Part shown: piece after piece, positions 15,951-24,004 of the stretch | How the letters are laid out: every line of letters starts with the position of its first letter | Position numbering within the stretch: the first letter of the stretch is position 1 | NCBI GenBank assembly: GCA_934101145.1 | Contig: CAKOPZ010000018.1 | Span: forward strand, 1 to 31,388 | Reading direction: 5' to 3' | Length of the DNA stretch: 31,388 nucleotides | From: an uncultured Clostridia bacterium | Lineage (GTDB): Bacteria > Bacillota > Clostridia > TANB77 > CAG-508 | Notes under the pieces: model-generated | The model's input: the letters and a program-made list of their open reading frames with translations, nothing else | Databases searched by the model: none | Told to the model about the DNA's origin: nothing | Made by a program: the position numbers and the translations under genes

Positions 15951-17691
15951 TTATGTTATCTGAGGTTTAACTATAACGGTTTTATTATTTGTATAAATTA
16001 CCATTCCGTGGTTTAGACTTAGATGGCTTTTTTACATATTTGACATAAGTATAATCAACAGGAACATTGCTTGATTGAGCCCCTTTACTATAAAATGCAG
16101 CAACTCCTGCAACTTTATTTATGGTATCTTGAGAAGGCACTTTATTTTCAGCCTTTAAGATAACATGACTTCCATGAACATCTTTTGTATGAAACCATAT
16201 ATCATTATCAAAGGCTTGTTTAGTTATATAATCATTTTGTTTATTGTTTCTGCCAATAATAACTTTAAATCCATCAATAGTGCATTCCATAGGGGTGCCG
16301 ATTTTTGCAATTTTCTTATCAGGCTTTTTGTTCTTTTTCTTTTTAGATGATTGAATTTGCCTATTTGAATTTTCATTAAAATTTTCTGTGAACTCATTAT
16401 AAATGTCATCAATATCAGAAACGGATGTTGCAATTTCTATTTCATATACTATGCTTTCCAAATAATTAAGCTCGGCTTGAACCTGTAATTTTTGATTTTC
16501 TACAATTTGCTTAGCGTTTTTTAATTTATTGTATTTTTTAAAATATTTTTTAGCATTAGCAGAAGGAGAAAGAGCCTTATCAAGAGGGATTGTAATTAAA
16601 TTATTGTTGTCATAATAATTTTCAATTTCTAATTTATCAGAATGTTCATTTTTAATACGATATAGGTTATTTGTTATAAGTTCTCCATATATTCTGTACA
16701 AATCGGTATTTTTACATTCTTGTAGTTTACTGTTGATATTAGAAAGTTTATTATTTAATTTTTTTAAATAACCAAGAATCAATCTTGAAAGATTATTACG
16801 ATAATTTGTAAATTCTTCAACAGATTCTTTTTTAGTATAGTAATTATCTATAAAATTGTTTATTTGCAATGAATTGTTTTTACTTTGCTCAGATAAAGAA
16901 ATAGAATAATCATTGCTATTGTGTGATATTGTTGCTTTATCTGGATTTTGTATAAGTGTATTAATATAATTGTATATTTGAGTTAATGTATCTTTATTAA
17001 AAGAATCTGTTAAATTTAAACTGTTTAAAATAGACAAAATAGAATTTTTACTAAATCCCGTATAAACATTAGACAAAGCTTTAGACATATTTAAGTTGTC
17101 ATCAATATTAATATTTAACGTGCAAGCTAAGTAATTAACAGTTTGCGTATAAAATTCTTCAGAATTCTTTATTTGCATAAAATCAAGTTTATTAGAAATA
17201 GGCAGAGTGTATAGTGCATTTGGAAGTATATTTCTGTAAGAATTATTTTCTATCGAGAAATGTTTTAATGAATCTATTATTACATTTTTTGAATTTACAA
17301 GAATTATATTACTATGTTTTCCCATAAGTTCAATAATTAATTTTTTTGTCGAGACGTCATCTGCTTTACAATTTCCTTCAAATTCTAAAACAATAATTCT
17401 TTCTAAACCATATGTATAAATTTTTGTAATTCTAGTATTTAATATATATTTTCTAAGAACCATACAAAAGTTAGGTGCATACATAGGATTTTGTTTGGCA
17501 TTATTTGTAATACAAGCTCTATAGTAGTTAGAAGACGTAATAATGTTTAATCCATACTTGGTGAAATTGGAATATATACCAAGCAAAATTTCATTTTGAT
17601 TTGGTTGAAAAATTTTATCTATTTTACCATCTATAAGATGTGATTTAAGTTCATTTACAATAAAATAATTTGTTAAACCATCATATGCCAT
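15951..17691 (-). CDS. rqcH: Ribosome quality control factor RqcH, one +1 frame change at CGG
   Basis: NFACT-family protein that binds 50S subunits carrying stalled peptidyl-tRNA and adds C-terminal alanine tails, marking the chains for degradation. Domains: NFACT-N (about 1-210), helix-hairpin-helix plus coiled coil (about 210-440), NFACT-R (about 450-579) with DIWFHTKDVHGSHVIL. ATG 17691 gives M-A-Y-D-G-L-T and follows AAAGGA; an upstream ATG at 17754 lacks a site. Frame 0 stops at 15985 with an aberrant end, PRNGNLYK. Skipping the C of CGG at 16008-16006 instead gives K-P-G-M-V-I-Y-T-N-N-K-T-V-I-V, the universal NFACT-R end, and a stop at 15953-15951. The product is then 579 residues, the family's usual length. 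Confidence 0.92.
16005..16008 (-). other. CGG-A +1 frameshift site in rqcH
   Basis: On the coding strand the frame reads CCA CGG AAT (codon 562 is CGG). Skipping the C (position 16008) gives CCA, GGA, ATG, GTA, restoring the conserved P-G-M-V-I-Y. The restored frame ends 15 codons further on at TAA, next to the terminator. Confidence 0.75.
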
Positions 17692-17801
17692 ATAAAAATC
17701 ATCCTTTCTGTATTTTAATAATAGAATATTAACACAAAAAAATGAAAATATCAATTAAAGAATGAGAAATGCTGAATATGGGATTAATAGAATTCATATT
17801 A

Positions 17802-17938
17802 GCATAAGAGATATAATATTTCTTAGAAACTTGCCGTTCGCAGCCAATCAAAAAAGATTGACGGCTGCTCGAATCGCACTCAGCCTTCGGCTTCGTTTGG
17901 TCGCTGCGCGTTTCTTTGAAATATTATATCTCTTACGC
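17802..17938. repeat. Structured element with long terminal inverted repeats
   Basis: The arms 17805-17830 and 17910-17935 are complementary at 24 of 26 positions, and the match extends a little outward. The 79-nt interior is GC-rich, unlike the flanks, and contains further hairpins: GCAGCC (17840-17845) with GGCTGC (17863-17868), and AGCC-TTCG-GGCT-like around 17882-17892. It may be a miniature inverted-repeat (REP/MITE-like) element or a structured RNA. It fills much of the 440-nt gap between rqcH and sigH. A 95-codon open frame across it looks accidental. Confidence 0.6.
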
Positions 17939-18020
17939 CTTCATAAAACACTAAGCAGTAACCTTAAAAAATTGTCAAAAAGATTTGACCTTATTAACCA
18001 TTTTTTTTGCTATTTAGGGC

Positions 18021-18050
18021 TTGACATAGGTCGACATCTAGCCTTATAAT
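18021..18050 (+). promoter_or_regulatory. Sigma-A promoter for sigH
   Basis: Consensus TTGACA (18021-18026), an 18-bp spacer and consensus TATAAT (18045-18050), about 80 nt before the sigH start. Confidence 0.75.
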
Positions 18051-18129
18051 ACAAGCTAGGAGAAACTTTGATGTAGTAATAATTTTTTACACACATGTTT
18101 ACAAACTTTAGGAGGTAATTACTAATAAT

Positions 18130-18774
18130 ATGGACAATAAGAAACAAAATATTTCTTCTAAAATAGATTATACTAAAATGAAAGATGAGGAACTAATTGA
18201 TATAATCAAAGTTGGAGATAAGTTGGCTTTAGAATATTTAATTAATAGATATAAAGAATTGGTAAATATTAAAGTTAGCAAATACTATATTGTTGGAGCA
18301 GAAAGGGACGATATTGTTCAAGAAGGCTTGATAGGATTGTTTAAAGCTATTAAATGCTATAAGCCTGATCAACAAAATTCTTTTAAAAGTTTTGCTAATA
18401 TGTGTATAGAAAGACAGCTTATTACGGCAATAAAGACATCAAATCGTCAAAAGCATATGCCACTTAATTCATATTTATCTCTTAATATGTCTGCATATGA
18501 CGAGGAAAGCGATGATACAGAAGTAATGGAAATTTTTAATAATACTTTGATAGAAGACCCATTAGACACAATTACTAAAAAAGAATATTATAATAGTGTT
18601 GAAAAGGCAATTAATAAAGCTTTAAGTGACTTTGAAAAAAAAGTTCTTACTAGATATATGAATGGCGATAGTTATGTTGAAATTGCAAGAAAATTAGATA
18701 CACCAGTAAAATCAGTTGACAATGCAATACAAAGAATAAGAAAAAAAGCAATTAAGGGAATTGAAGCTGATTAG
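18130..18774 (+). CDS. sigH: RNA polymerase sigma factor SigH (Spo0H-type)
   Basis: Directs RNA polymerase to early sporulation and stationary-phase promoters. The sigma-70 regions are in order: region 2 with LINRYKELVNIKVSKYY, then DDIVQEGLIGLFKAIKCYKP and FKSFANMCIERQLITAIKTSNRQKH (about 40-115), and region 4 helix-turn-helix with ALSDFEKKVL and SYVEIARKLDTPVKSVDNAIQRIRKKA (about 160-212). SigH is preferred over SigK/E by this wording and by the length of 214. AGGAGG (18110-18115) is 14 nt from the ATG, longer than usual. The stop codon is 2 nt before tRNA-Thr. Confidence 0.93.
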   Translation: MDNKKQNISSKIDYTKMKDEELIDIIKVGDKLALEYLINRYKELVNIKVSKYYIVGAERDDIVQEGLIGLFKAIKCYKPDQQNSFKSFANMCIERQLITAIKTSNRQKHMPLNSYLSLNMSAYDEESDDTEVMEIFNNTLIEDPLDTITKKEYYNSVEKAINKALSDFEKKVLTRYMNGDSYVEIARKLDTPVKSVDNAIQRIRKKAIKGIEAD

Positions 18775-18776
18775 AT

Positions 18777-18852
18777 GCTTTCATAGCTCAGTAGGTAGAG
18801 CGCAGCCTTGGTAAGGCTGAGGTCGCGGGTTCAATTCCCGCTGTAAGCCCCA
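18777..18852 (+). tRNA. tRNA-Thr(GGT), slightly aberrant acceptor
   Basis: A cloverleaf with D arm GCTC/GAGC, anticodon stem CAGCC/GGCTG, loop TTGGTAA (anticodon GGT, threonine), T arm GCGGG/CCCGC and an encoded CCA. The acceptor GCTTTCA against TGTAAGC has a T:T mismatch at pair 5:68. The discriminator is C, whereas threonine tRNAs normally carry A or T there. It begins 2 nt after sigH and is probably cotranscribed with it. Confidence 0.9.
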
Positions 18853-18910
18853 TTTTATATAAAATGGAATAATAAAAAGTATGCCTTATTTAAAAAATAG
18901 ATAAGGCTTT
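18850..18910 (+). terminator. Hairpins after tRNA-Thr, probable weak terminator
   Basis: An 18-bp perfect palindrome (18850-18867) begins at the CCA of the tRNA. Next comes the stem GCCTTAT (18883-18889) with ATAAGGC (18901-18907), followed by only three T before AAAT. The weak T tract makes termination partial or doubtful. Confidence 0.4.
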
Positions 18911-18962
18911 AAATGTGTTAAAAAAAGTATATAACAATAAAATTTAATAAGAGAGGAAAACA

Positions 18963-20024
18963 ATGGAGAAAGTAAAAGAAACACTACAAAAAAGAGTTAA
19001 TGAGGAAAAAGCAACATATGCAGTATTAGCAGCTGTACTTATTACGGTTATAGCTACAATTGGAATATTTACATTTATTAATTCGAAAAATGATATTACT
19101 GTATCAAATGCAAATGTGATTTTAAACGGAGAAGAAGAGGATAAAATGGGAGAAGCAGATCAAAGTATAGAAAATCTTACTTCGGTTGAATCAGTCAAAA
19201 GTGTTGATGAACTAAAAAAATTGAATGAAAAAGAAGTTGAAGAGGCTAAGAAAAAGGAAAAAATCAAAAAGAATACTACAACAACTAAAACACCAGAGTA
19301 TTACATAAAAGTAAATTATAAAGCTCAAGTTGTTACTGTTTATACAAAAGATAGTGACGGAAAATTCACAAAGCCAGTAAAAGCGATGGTATGTTCTACG
19401 GGAACATATACGCCAAGTTCTGGAACATATAAAACACCAAACAGATTTAGATGGCTTCGTATGGTTGGTGGTGTATATGCTCAATATTGCACTCAAATTG
19501 TTGGAGATATTTTATTTCATTCTGTACCTTACTTAGAGAGAGGAAATCATGCAAGCTTAGAGTACTGGGCATATGACAAACTTGGAACTAAAGCTTCACT
19601 TGGATGCATAAGACTTACATGCAAAGATGCAAAATGGATATATGATAATTGTAAGCTTGGAACTAAAGTAGAATTTTATTCAAGCTCAAATCCTGGACCA
19701 TTGGGTAAACCATCTGCGCGTAAAATTTCTAGTGCACCAAGTAATGTTAGAGGATGGGATCCAACAGATCCAGCAAGTGGTAATCCATGGCCCAAATACT
19801 TGAAGGAACAGGCAAATAAAAAAGATGACAAAAAAGACGATAAAAAGAATCATGACCAAAAGAATGAAATTACAAATACAACAAAACCTTCTGGAAAAGA
19901 TGACAATACTAAAAATGAAATTACAAATGATGTTATAAATAATGTCGTTAATGAAGTTACAAATACAGAAATTACCAATATAACCACAACAGAAAATACA
20001 GTTAAAGAAAACAAGATTATATAA
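18963..20024 (+). CDS. L,D-transpeptidase (YkuD domain), membrane-anchored
   Basis: Forms 3-3 peptidoglycan cross-links or attaches proteins outside the membrane. Residues 18-40 form one signal anchor. A Glu/Lys-rich coiled stretch covers about 75-105. The YkuD domain covers about 112-245: YYIKVNYKAQVVTVYT at its start, then the catalytic His in ILFHSVPY, and SLGCIRLTCKDAKWIYDN with the catalytic Cys and the Arg. A proline/glycine segment follows. The last 70 residues are low complexity with repeated NEITN-like units, probably wall-spanning. AGAGAGGAA precedes the ATG. Confidence 0.9.
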   Translation: MEKVKETLQKRVNEEKATYAVLAAVLITVIATIGIFTFINSKNDITVSNANVILNGEEEDKMGEADQSIENLTSVESVKSVDELKKLNEKEVEEAKKKEKIKKNTTTTKTPEYYIKVNYKAQVVTVYTKDSDGKFTKPVKAMVCSTGTYTPSSGTYKTPNRFRWLRMVGGVYAQYCTQIVGDILFHSVPYLERGNHASLEYWAYDKLGTKASLGCIRLTCKDAKWIYDNCKLGTKVEFYSSSNPGPLGKPSARKISSAPSNVRGWDPTDPASGNPWPKYLKEQANKKDDKKDDKKNHDQKNEITNTTKPSGKDDNTKNEITNDVINNVVNEVTNTEITNITTTENTVKENKII

Positions 20025-20045
20025 ATTGTAGGGAAAGGATTTGAA

Positions 20046-21143
20046 TTGGATATGAAAATAGGAATTGTAGGACTACCAAATGTTGGAAAAAGTACAATGT
20101 TTAATGCTATAACAAATGCTGGTGCAGAATGTGCTAATTATCCATTTTGTACAATAGAGCCAAATGTAGGAGTTGTACCTGTACCAGACGAGAGATTAGA
20201 TGAGCTAACTAAAATGTATAATCCTGAAAAAACAACTCATGCAATTATTGAATTTGTTGATATTGCAGGGCTTGTAAAAGGTGCAAGCAAAGGAGAAGGC
20301 CTTGGAAATAAATTTTTATCTCATATTAGAGAAGTTGATGCTATATGTGAAGTAGTTAGATGTTTTGAGGATCCCAACATTGTTCATGTTGACGGTAGTA
20401 TTGATCCAATAAGAGACATAGAAACCATAAATTTAGAATTGATATTTGCAGATATAGAAACTTTAAGTAAAAGAATTGATAGTGTAAAGAAAAAATTAAA
20501 ATCTGATAAAAAATGTCAAGAAGAGTTAGATGTGCTTGAAAAAATAAAAAATGCATTAGAAGCTGGAAAATCAGCAAGAACAGTTGAACTTACAGATGAT
20601 GAACAAGAATTTTTAAAAGATATATTTTTGCTTACAATGAAACCAATTTTATATATTGCAAATGTTTCTGAAGAACAACTTTCTGATGCGAGAAATGATG
20701 AAAATGTAAAGAAAGTAATTGAATATGCAAAACAAGAGAATGCAGAAGTTATTCCTTTATGTGTTAAAATCGAAGAGGAGCTTGCAAGCCTTGAGGGTGA
20801 TGATAAAAAAGAAATGTTAGAAGCTCTTGGACTTGAAACATCTGGACTTGATAAAGTTATTAAATCAAGCTATGATTTACTTGGATTAATGTCATTTTTA
20901 ACAGCTGGTGAGCCAGAAGTAAGAGCATGGACAATAAAAAAAGGTACAAAAGCACCTCAAGCTGCTGGAAAAATTCATAGTGATATTGAAAGAGGATTTA
21001 TTAGAGCAGAGATAGTTTCTTATGATGATTTAATGAGAGAAGGAAGTATGAATGCTGCAAAAGAAAAAGGACTTGTTAGGTCAGAAGGAAAAGAATATAT
21101 TATGCAAGATGGAGATATAGTATTGTTTAGGTTTAACGTTTAG
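20046..21143 (+). CDS. ychF: Redox-regulated ATPase YchF (Obg family)
   Basis: A ribosome-associated P-loop ATPase implicated in stress responses and translation fidelity. The G1 motif is GLPNVGKST, switch region DIAGLVKGASKGEGLGNKFL follows, a central helical insert lies at about 130-200, and the C-terminal TGS domain ends with MQDGDIVLFRFNV. The length of 365 is standard. The start is ambiguous: TTG 20046 has AAAGGA 6 nt upstream, while ATG 20052 gives the commoner MKIGIVGLPN. A short hairpin overlapping the stop (GTTTAA 21131-21136 with TTAAAC 21145-21150) and a T run may terminate the transcript. Confidence 0.95.
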   Translation: MDMKIGIVGLPNVGKSTMFNAITNAGAECANYPFCTIEPNVGVVPVPDERLDELTKMYNPEKTTHAIIEFVDIAGLVKGASKGEGLGNKFLSHIREVDAICEVVRCFEDPNIVHVDGSIDPIRDIETINLELIFADIETLSKRIDSVKKKLKSDKKCQEELDVLEKIKNALEAGKSARTVELTDDEQEFLKDIFLLTMKPILYIANVSEEQLSDARNDENVKKVIEYAKQENAEVIPLCVKIEEELASLEGDDKKEMLEALGLETSGLDKVIKSSYDLLGLMSFLTAGEPEVRAWTIKKGTKAPQAAGKIHSDIERGFIRAEIVSYDDLMREGSMNAAKEKGLVRSEGKEYIMQDGDIVLFRFNV

Positions 21144-21156
21144 ATTAAACTTTTTT
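21131..21156 (+). terminator. Probable terminator overlapping the ychF stop codon
   Basis: GTTTAA (21131-21136) pairs with TTAAAC (21145-21150), followed by six T. The stop codon TAG lies in the loop. The stem is short and AT-rich, so strength is doubtful. Confidence 0.4.
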
Positions 21157-21176
21157 GAAAAAAATGTCAAAAATAC

Positions 21177-21205
21177 TTGACTATGTCAACCAAAGATAGT
21201 AAAAT
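21177..21205 (+). promoter_or_regulatory. Promoter for the LPQTG protein gene
   Basis: TTGACT (21177-21182), a 17-bp spacer and TAAAAT (21200-21205), about 98 nt before the start codon. Confidence 0.55.
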
Positions 21206-21302
21206 AATATGTAGGAATAATTAGATTTATGGTATAAAAAATGTAAAACCATAAATAATAGATGATATAAGAATATATCTAAAGAAAAAGGAGAGGTTTA
21301 AA

Positions 21303-21671
21303 ATGTCAAAAATGAAAAAAGTTATTATGGTAGCAATGATAGTGTTAATTAGCTGTGCATTAGTTGTTATGAGTACAACTGTAAAAGCAACAGATTCTAC
21401 ACTTGATATTAGTGGAGATTTAAATATATCTACAGGAAATGCAACAACAGCTAATACAACAAATGAAAATATAACACCATCAATGAATACAACAGGAAAT
21501 AGTGATGTTATTCAACCTGTAACATCAAATACAACAGAAGGTAATTCAACAACAGATACACTTCCACAAACAGGTGTAACAGAAGACATTACAGTAATGT
21601 TCTTTATCGTGGTTTGTACTGTATCAGCAATATATGCTTATAAAAAAATTAGAGATTACAAAAATATGTAA
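21303..21671 (+). CDS. LPQTG cell-wall-anchored small protein
   Basis: A secreted protein of 122 residues destined for covalent attachment to the wall. Residues 1-29 are a signal peptide (K-rich start, hydrophobic core, cut near VKA/T). About 30-85 is a Thr/Asn/Ser-rich spacer without folded-domain features. The sorting signal is complete: LPQTG near residue 87, a hydrophobic helix (MFFIVVCTVSAIYAY) and a basic tail KKIRDYK. AAGGAGAGG lies 6 nt before the ATG. A sortase gene is the next gene, in convergent orientation, and is the likely enzyme partner. The function of the mature peptide is unknown. Confidence 0.85.
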   Translation: MSKMKKVIMVAMIVLISCALVVMSTTVKATDSTLDISGDLNISTGNATTANTTNENITPSMNTTGNSDVIQPVTSNTTEGNSTTDTLPQTGVTEDITVMFFIVVCTVSAIYAYKKIRDYKNM

Positions 21672-21680
21672 TAGAATTAA

Positions 21681-21715
21681 TAAAAAAGGGGGGTACAAAA
21701 ATCCCTCCTTTTTTG
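21681..21715. terminator. Terminator after the LPQTG gene
   Basis: A6G6 (21682-21693) pairs with CCCTCCT6 (21703-21714) with one G.T pair around a 9-nt loop. The flanking A and T runs let it work in both directions, although the sortase stop is 110 nt away. Confidence 0.88.
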
Positions 21716-21824
21716 TATAATAGGGAATTTCAACTTGCCGATTAGATAAAAGATATAATTGTTTAGTATGTTTTAAGATTTTTTGAAAACTCAAATTGAA
21801 TGAAAACAAATAGATGACGTATTC

Positions 21825-22499
21825 TTATTTACAAACAAGTACAAGTCTTTTTCCTGTTACATTATTACATGTTATAAGAGTTACGATTGTTTGACCATTT
21901 GTTTCTTGATTTGTACAAGATAAATCACTTGGATTTGTTTCATACTTGTTAAAAACTTTATATTCTTTTAAATTTCCATTGAAATCATATATTTTAACTT
22001 TATCTTTTTTGTTTAATTTATGAAGATTACTAAATAATTTATAATCTACATAGTTGTGACCAGCAATACAAAGATTACCAACATTATTTGGCATAGGCCC
22101 TGCAAACCTACAGACAGAAATGTTTAATAAATCTTTGCTACTTTCAGAAAGAATAGGATATGATAAATTTATTTTATCTATTTTTATCATTCCAATTACA
22201 AATGGCTTAGAGGGAGATGCTTCAAGTTTGTCAATTGTGTAAGCAGTGTTATTTGAATATAAAGTAGATATTTTATAAGAATTTAATAATTGACTTGATA
22301 AATTTTCCTTTTGTCTATTTTGTAATATACGTATAAATAAAAATAATAAAAAACATAATGCAATAATAAATGATATGATAAATTGATATAGGTAAAAATT
22401 ACCTTTTTTATTTAACATAGGAGAAGATAAAGAATTATTATCGTAATGTTTTTTATTATTAAAATTGTCTTGTTTATTAAAATTAAGTATTTGATTCAT
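21825..22499 (-). CDS. Sortase family transpeptidase
   Basis: A membrane-bound cysteine transpeptidase that cleaves sorting signals such as LPxTG and joins the protein to the wall. After a polar Asn-rich N-terminus, one membrane anchor covers about 34-58. The sortase beta-barrel covers about 95-224, with IGMIKIDKINLSYPI at its start, the catalytic His in CIAGHNY, the catalytic Cys in TLITC and the Arg in GKRLVLVCK at the very end. 224 residues fits class D or a similar type; the class is not certain. GAGGAA precedes the ATG. It converges on the LPQTG gene and diverges from pyrH. Confidence 0.9.
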   Translation of the reverse strand: MNQILNFNKQDNFNNKKHYDNNSLSSPMLNKKGNFYLYQFIISFIIALCFLLFLFIRILQNRQKENLSSQLLNSYKISTLYSNNTAYTIDKLEASPSKPFVIGMIKIDKINLSYPILSESSKDLLNISVCRFAGPMPNNVGNLCIAGHNYVDYKLFSNLHKLNKKDKVKIYDFNGNLKEYKVFNKYETNPSDLSCTNQETNGQTIVTLITCNNVTGKRLVLVCK

Positions 22500-22589
22500 A
22501 TTATTAATTCCTCTGTATAAATATTATTTACAATACATAAAAAAATATTAAAAATTTTAAAAAAAATGATGCAAAGTGATATTAATATG

Positions 22590-22598
22590 TGATAGAAT
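22590..22598 (+). promoter_or_regulatory. Possible extended -10 promoter for pyrH
   Basis: TGATAGAAT fits an extended -10 (TGnTAnAAT) about 38 nt before the pyrH GTG. No good -35 is present. Confidence 0.4.
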
Positions 22599-22635
22599 AG
22601 AGCAAGGTAAAATTGAAGTAAGGAGAGTGTTAATT

Positions 22636-23340
22636 GTGCCAAATACTAAATATAAAAGAGTGCTTCTTAAGCTAAGTGGTGAAGCCTTAGCTGGAGATGC
22701 AAAAAAAGGCATAGATGCAGAAACAATGGATAGAATATGTGAACAAGTGAAAGAACTTACTAAGCTTGGAACCGAAGTTGCTATCGTTGTCGGCGGTGGA
22801 AATTTTTGGCGAGGCGCAAAAGTAAAAATGGATAGAACCACTTCTGATTATATGGGAATGCTTGCAACAACAATGAATGGGCTAGCATTGCAAAGTGCTT
22901 TAGAGGAAAAAGGAATATATACAAGACTTCAAACAGCTATAGAAATGAGACAAATTGCAGAACCATATATAAAAAGAAGAGCTGTAAGACACCTTGAAAA
23001 AGGCAGGGTTGTTATTTTTGGATGCGGAACAGGAAATCCATATTTTACAACAGATACAGCTGCAGCCTTAAGAGCAGCAGAAATAGGAGCAGAAGTAATA
23101 TTGGTTGGAAAAACAATAGATGGAGTATATTCTGCTGATCCAAAGAAAGATAAAAGTGCTGTAAAATATGATGAAATATCATATTCTGATATATTAAGAA
23201 ATGATTTAAAAGTAATGGATGGTGCATCAATTGCTTTATGCAGGGATAATAATATAAAATTGATTATATTTGAACTTGCAAAACCAGAAAATATAATAAG
23301 AGCTGTAAAAGGCGAAAAAGTAGGTACATTAGTACAATAA
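22636..23340 (+). CDS. pyrH: UMP kinase
   Basis: Phosphorylates UMP to UDP with ATP in pyrimidine nucleotide synthesis; cytosolic, hexameric in the family. Motifs: KRVLLKLSGEALAG, VVGGGNFWRG, DYMGMLATTMNGLALQ, then GTGNPYFTTDTAAALRAAEI, and DGVYSADPKKD. GTG 22636 is chosen because AGGAGAG is 8 nt upstream and 234 residues is the normal length; a longer frame to 22576 has no binding site. It is the first gene of the pyrH-frr-uppS-cdsA-rseP-polC block, transcribed rightward. Confidence 0.96.
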   Translation: MPNTKYKRVLLKLSGEALAGDAKKGIDAETMDRICEQVKELTKLGTEVAIVVGGGNFWRGAKVKMDRTTSDYMGMLATTMNGLALQSALEEKGIYTRLQTAIEMRQIAEPYIKRRAVRHLEKGRVVIFGCGTGNPYFTTDTAAALRAAEIGAEVILVGKTIDGVYSADPKKDKSAVKYDEISYSDILRNDLKVMDGASIALCRDNNIKLIIFELAKPENIIRAVKGEKVGTLVQ

Positions 23341-23378
23341 ATTTTGAATATAAATATTAATTAAGGAGAAAAAGAATT

Positions 23379-23927
23379 ATGGATTTAAGTAAATTTGAAG
23401 AGAAAATGACAAAAACAATTAGTGTATTTGAGGAGAATTTGGCAGAGATAAGAGCTGGAAGAGCAAATCCAGCAATATTAAATAAAATTATGATAGATTA
23501 TTATGGAACACCAACACCAATTAATCAAGTAGCAGGAATATCTGTTCCAGAAGCTAGATTAATTGTTATTCAACCATGGGATGGAAGTATTTTAAAGGAA
23601 ATTGAAAAAGAAATATTAAAATCTGATATTGGGATCAACCCTAATAATGATGGAAAAGTAATAAGATTATCTTTCCCAGAATTAACTGAAGATAGAAGAA
23701 AAGAAATAGTAAAAGATATAAGAAAAATGGCAGAAGAAGCAAAAGTTGCAGTTAGAAGCATTAGAAGAGATGCTATAGATGAAGCAAAAAAAGCTCAAAA
23801 AGATAGTGAAATGTCTGAAGATGAATTAAAATCTGCAGAAGATAGTATACAAAAATTAACTGATAAATATGTGGCAAAAGTTGATGAAATACTTGAAGCA
23901 AAAGAAAAAGAAGTAATGAGCATATAA
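23379..23927 (+). CDS. frr: Ribosome recycling factor
   Basis: Splits post-termination ribosomes together with EF-G. The 182 residues form the two-domain tRNA-like fold: EIRAGRANPAIL near the start, YYGTPTPINQVAGISVPEARLIVIQPWD in domain II, INPNNDGKVIRLSFPELTEDRRKE, and a long C-terminal charged helix. AAGGAGAA precedes the ATG. It follows pyrH, as is usual. Confidence 0.97.
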   Translation: MDLSKFEEKMTKTISVFEENLAEIRAGRANPAILNKIMIDYYGTPTPINQVAGISVPEARLIVIQPWDGSILKEIEKEILKSDIGINPNNDGKVIRLSFPELTEDRRKEIVKDIRKMAEEAKVAVRSIRRDAIDEAKKAQKDSEMSEDELKSAEDSIQKLTDKYVAKVDEILEAKEKEVMSI

Positions 23928-23972
23928 ATAGTAGTTTATAGGTAGCATTAAACCTAAATATGTAAAAGGAGC

Positions 23973-24004
23973 TGTACATTTTTATGTACAAAAATGATTT
24001 ATGA
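23973..24004 (+). promoter_or_regulatory. uppS leader: hairpin and six-codon upstream ORF
   Basis: AAAGGAG (23965-23971) lies 29 nt before the uppS ATG at 24001. A hairpin, TGTACA (23973-23978) with TGTACA (23985-23990), lies between them. ATG 23984 opens a six-codon frame (M-Y-K-N-D-L) whose TGA overlaps the uppS ATG as ATGA, a layout that usually gives translational coupling. Confidence 0.4.

Noticed and set aside
17762..18049. A 95-codon open frame between rqcH and sigH
   Set aside because: It runs through both arms of the inverted-repeat element and over the sigH promoter, has no ribosome binding site and its Arg/Leu-rich middle comes from the hairpin core.
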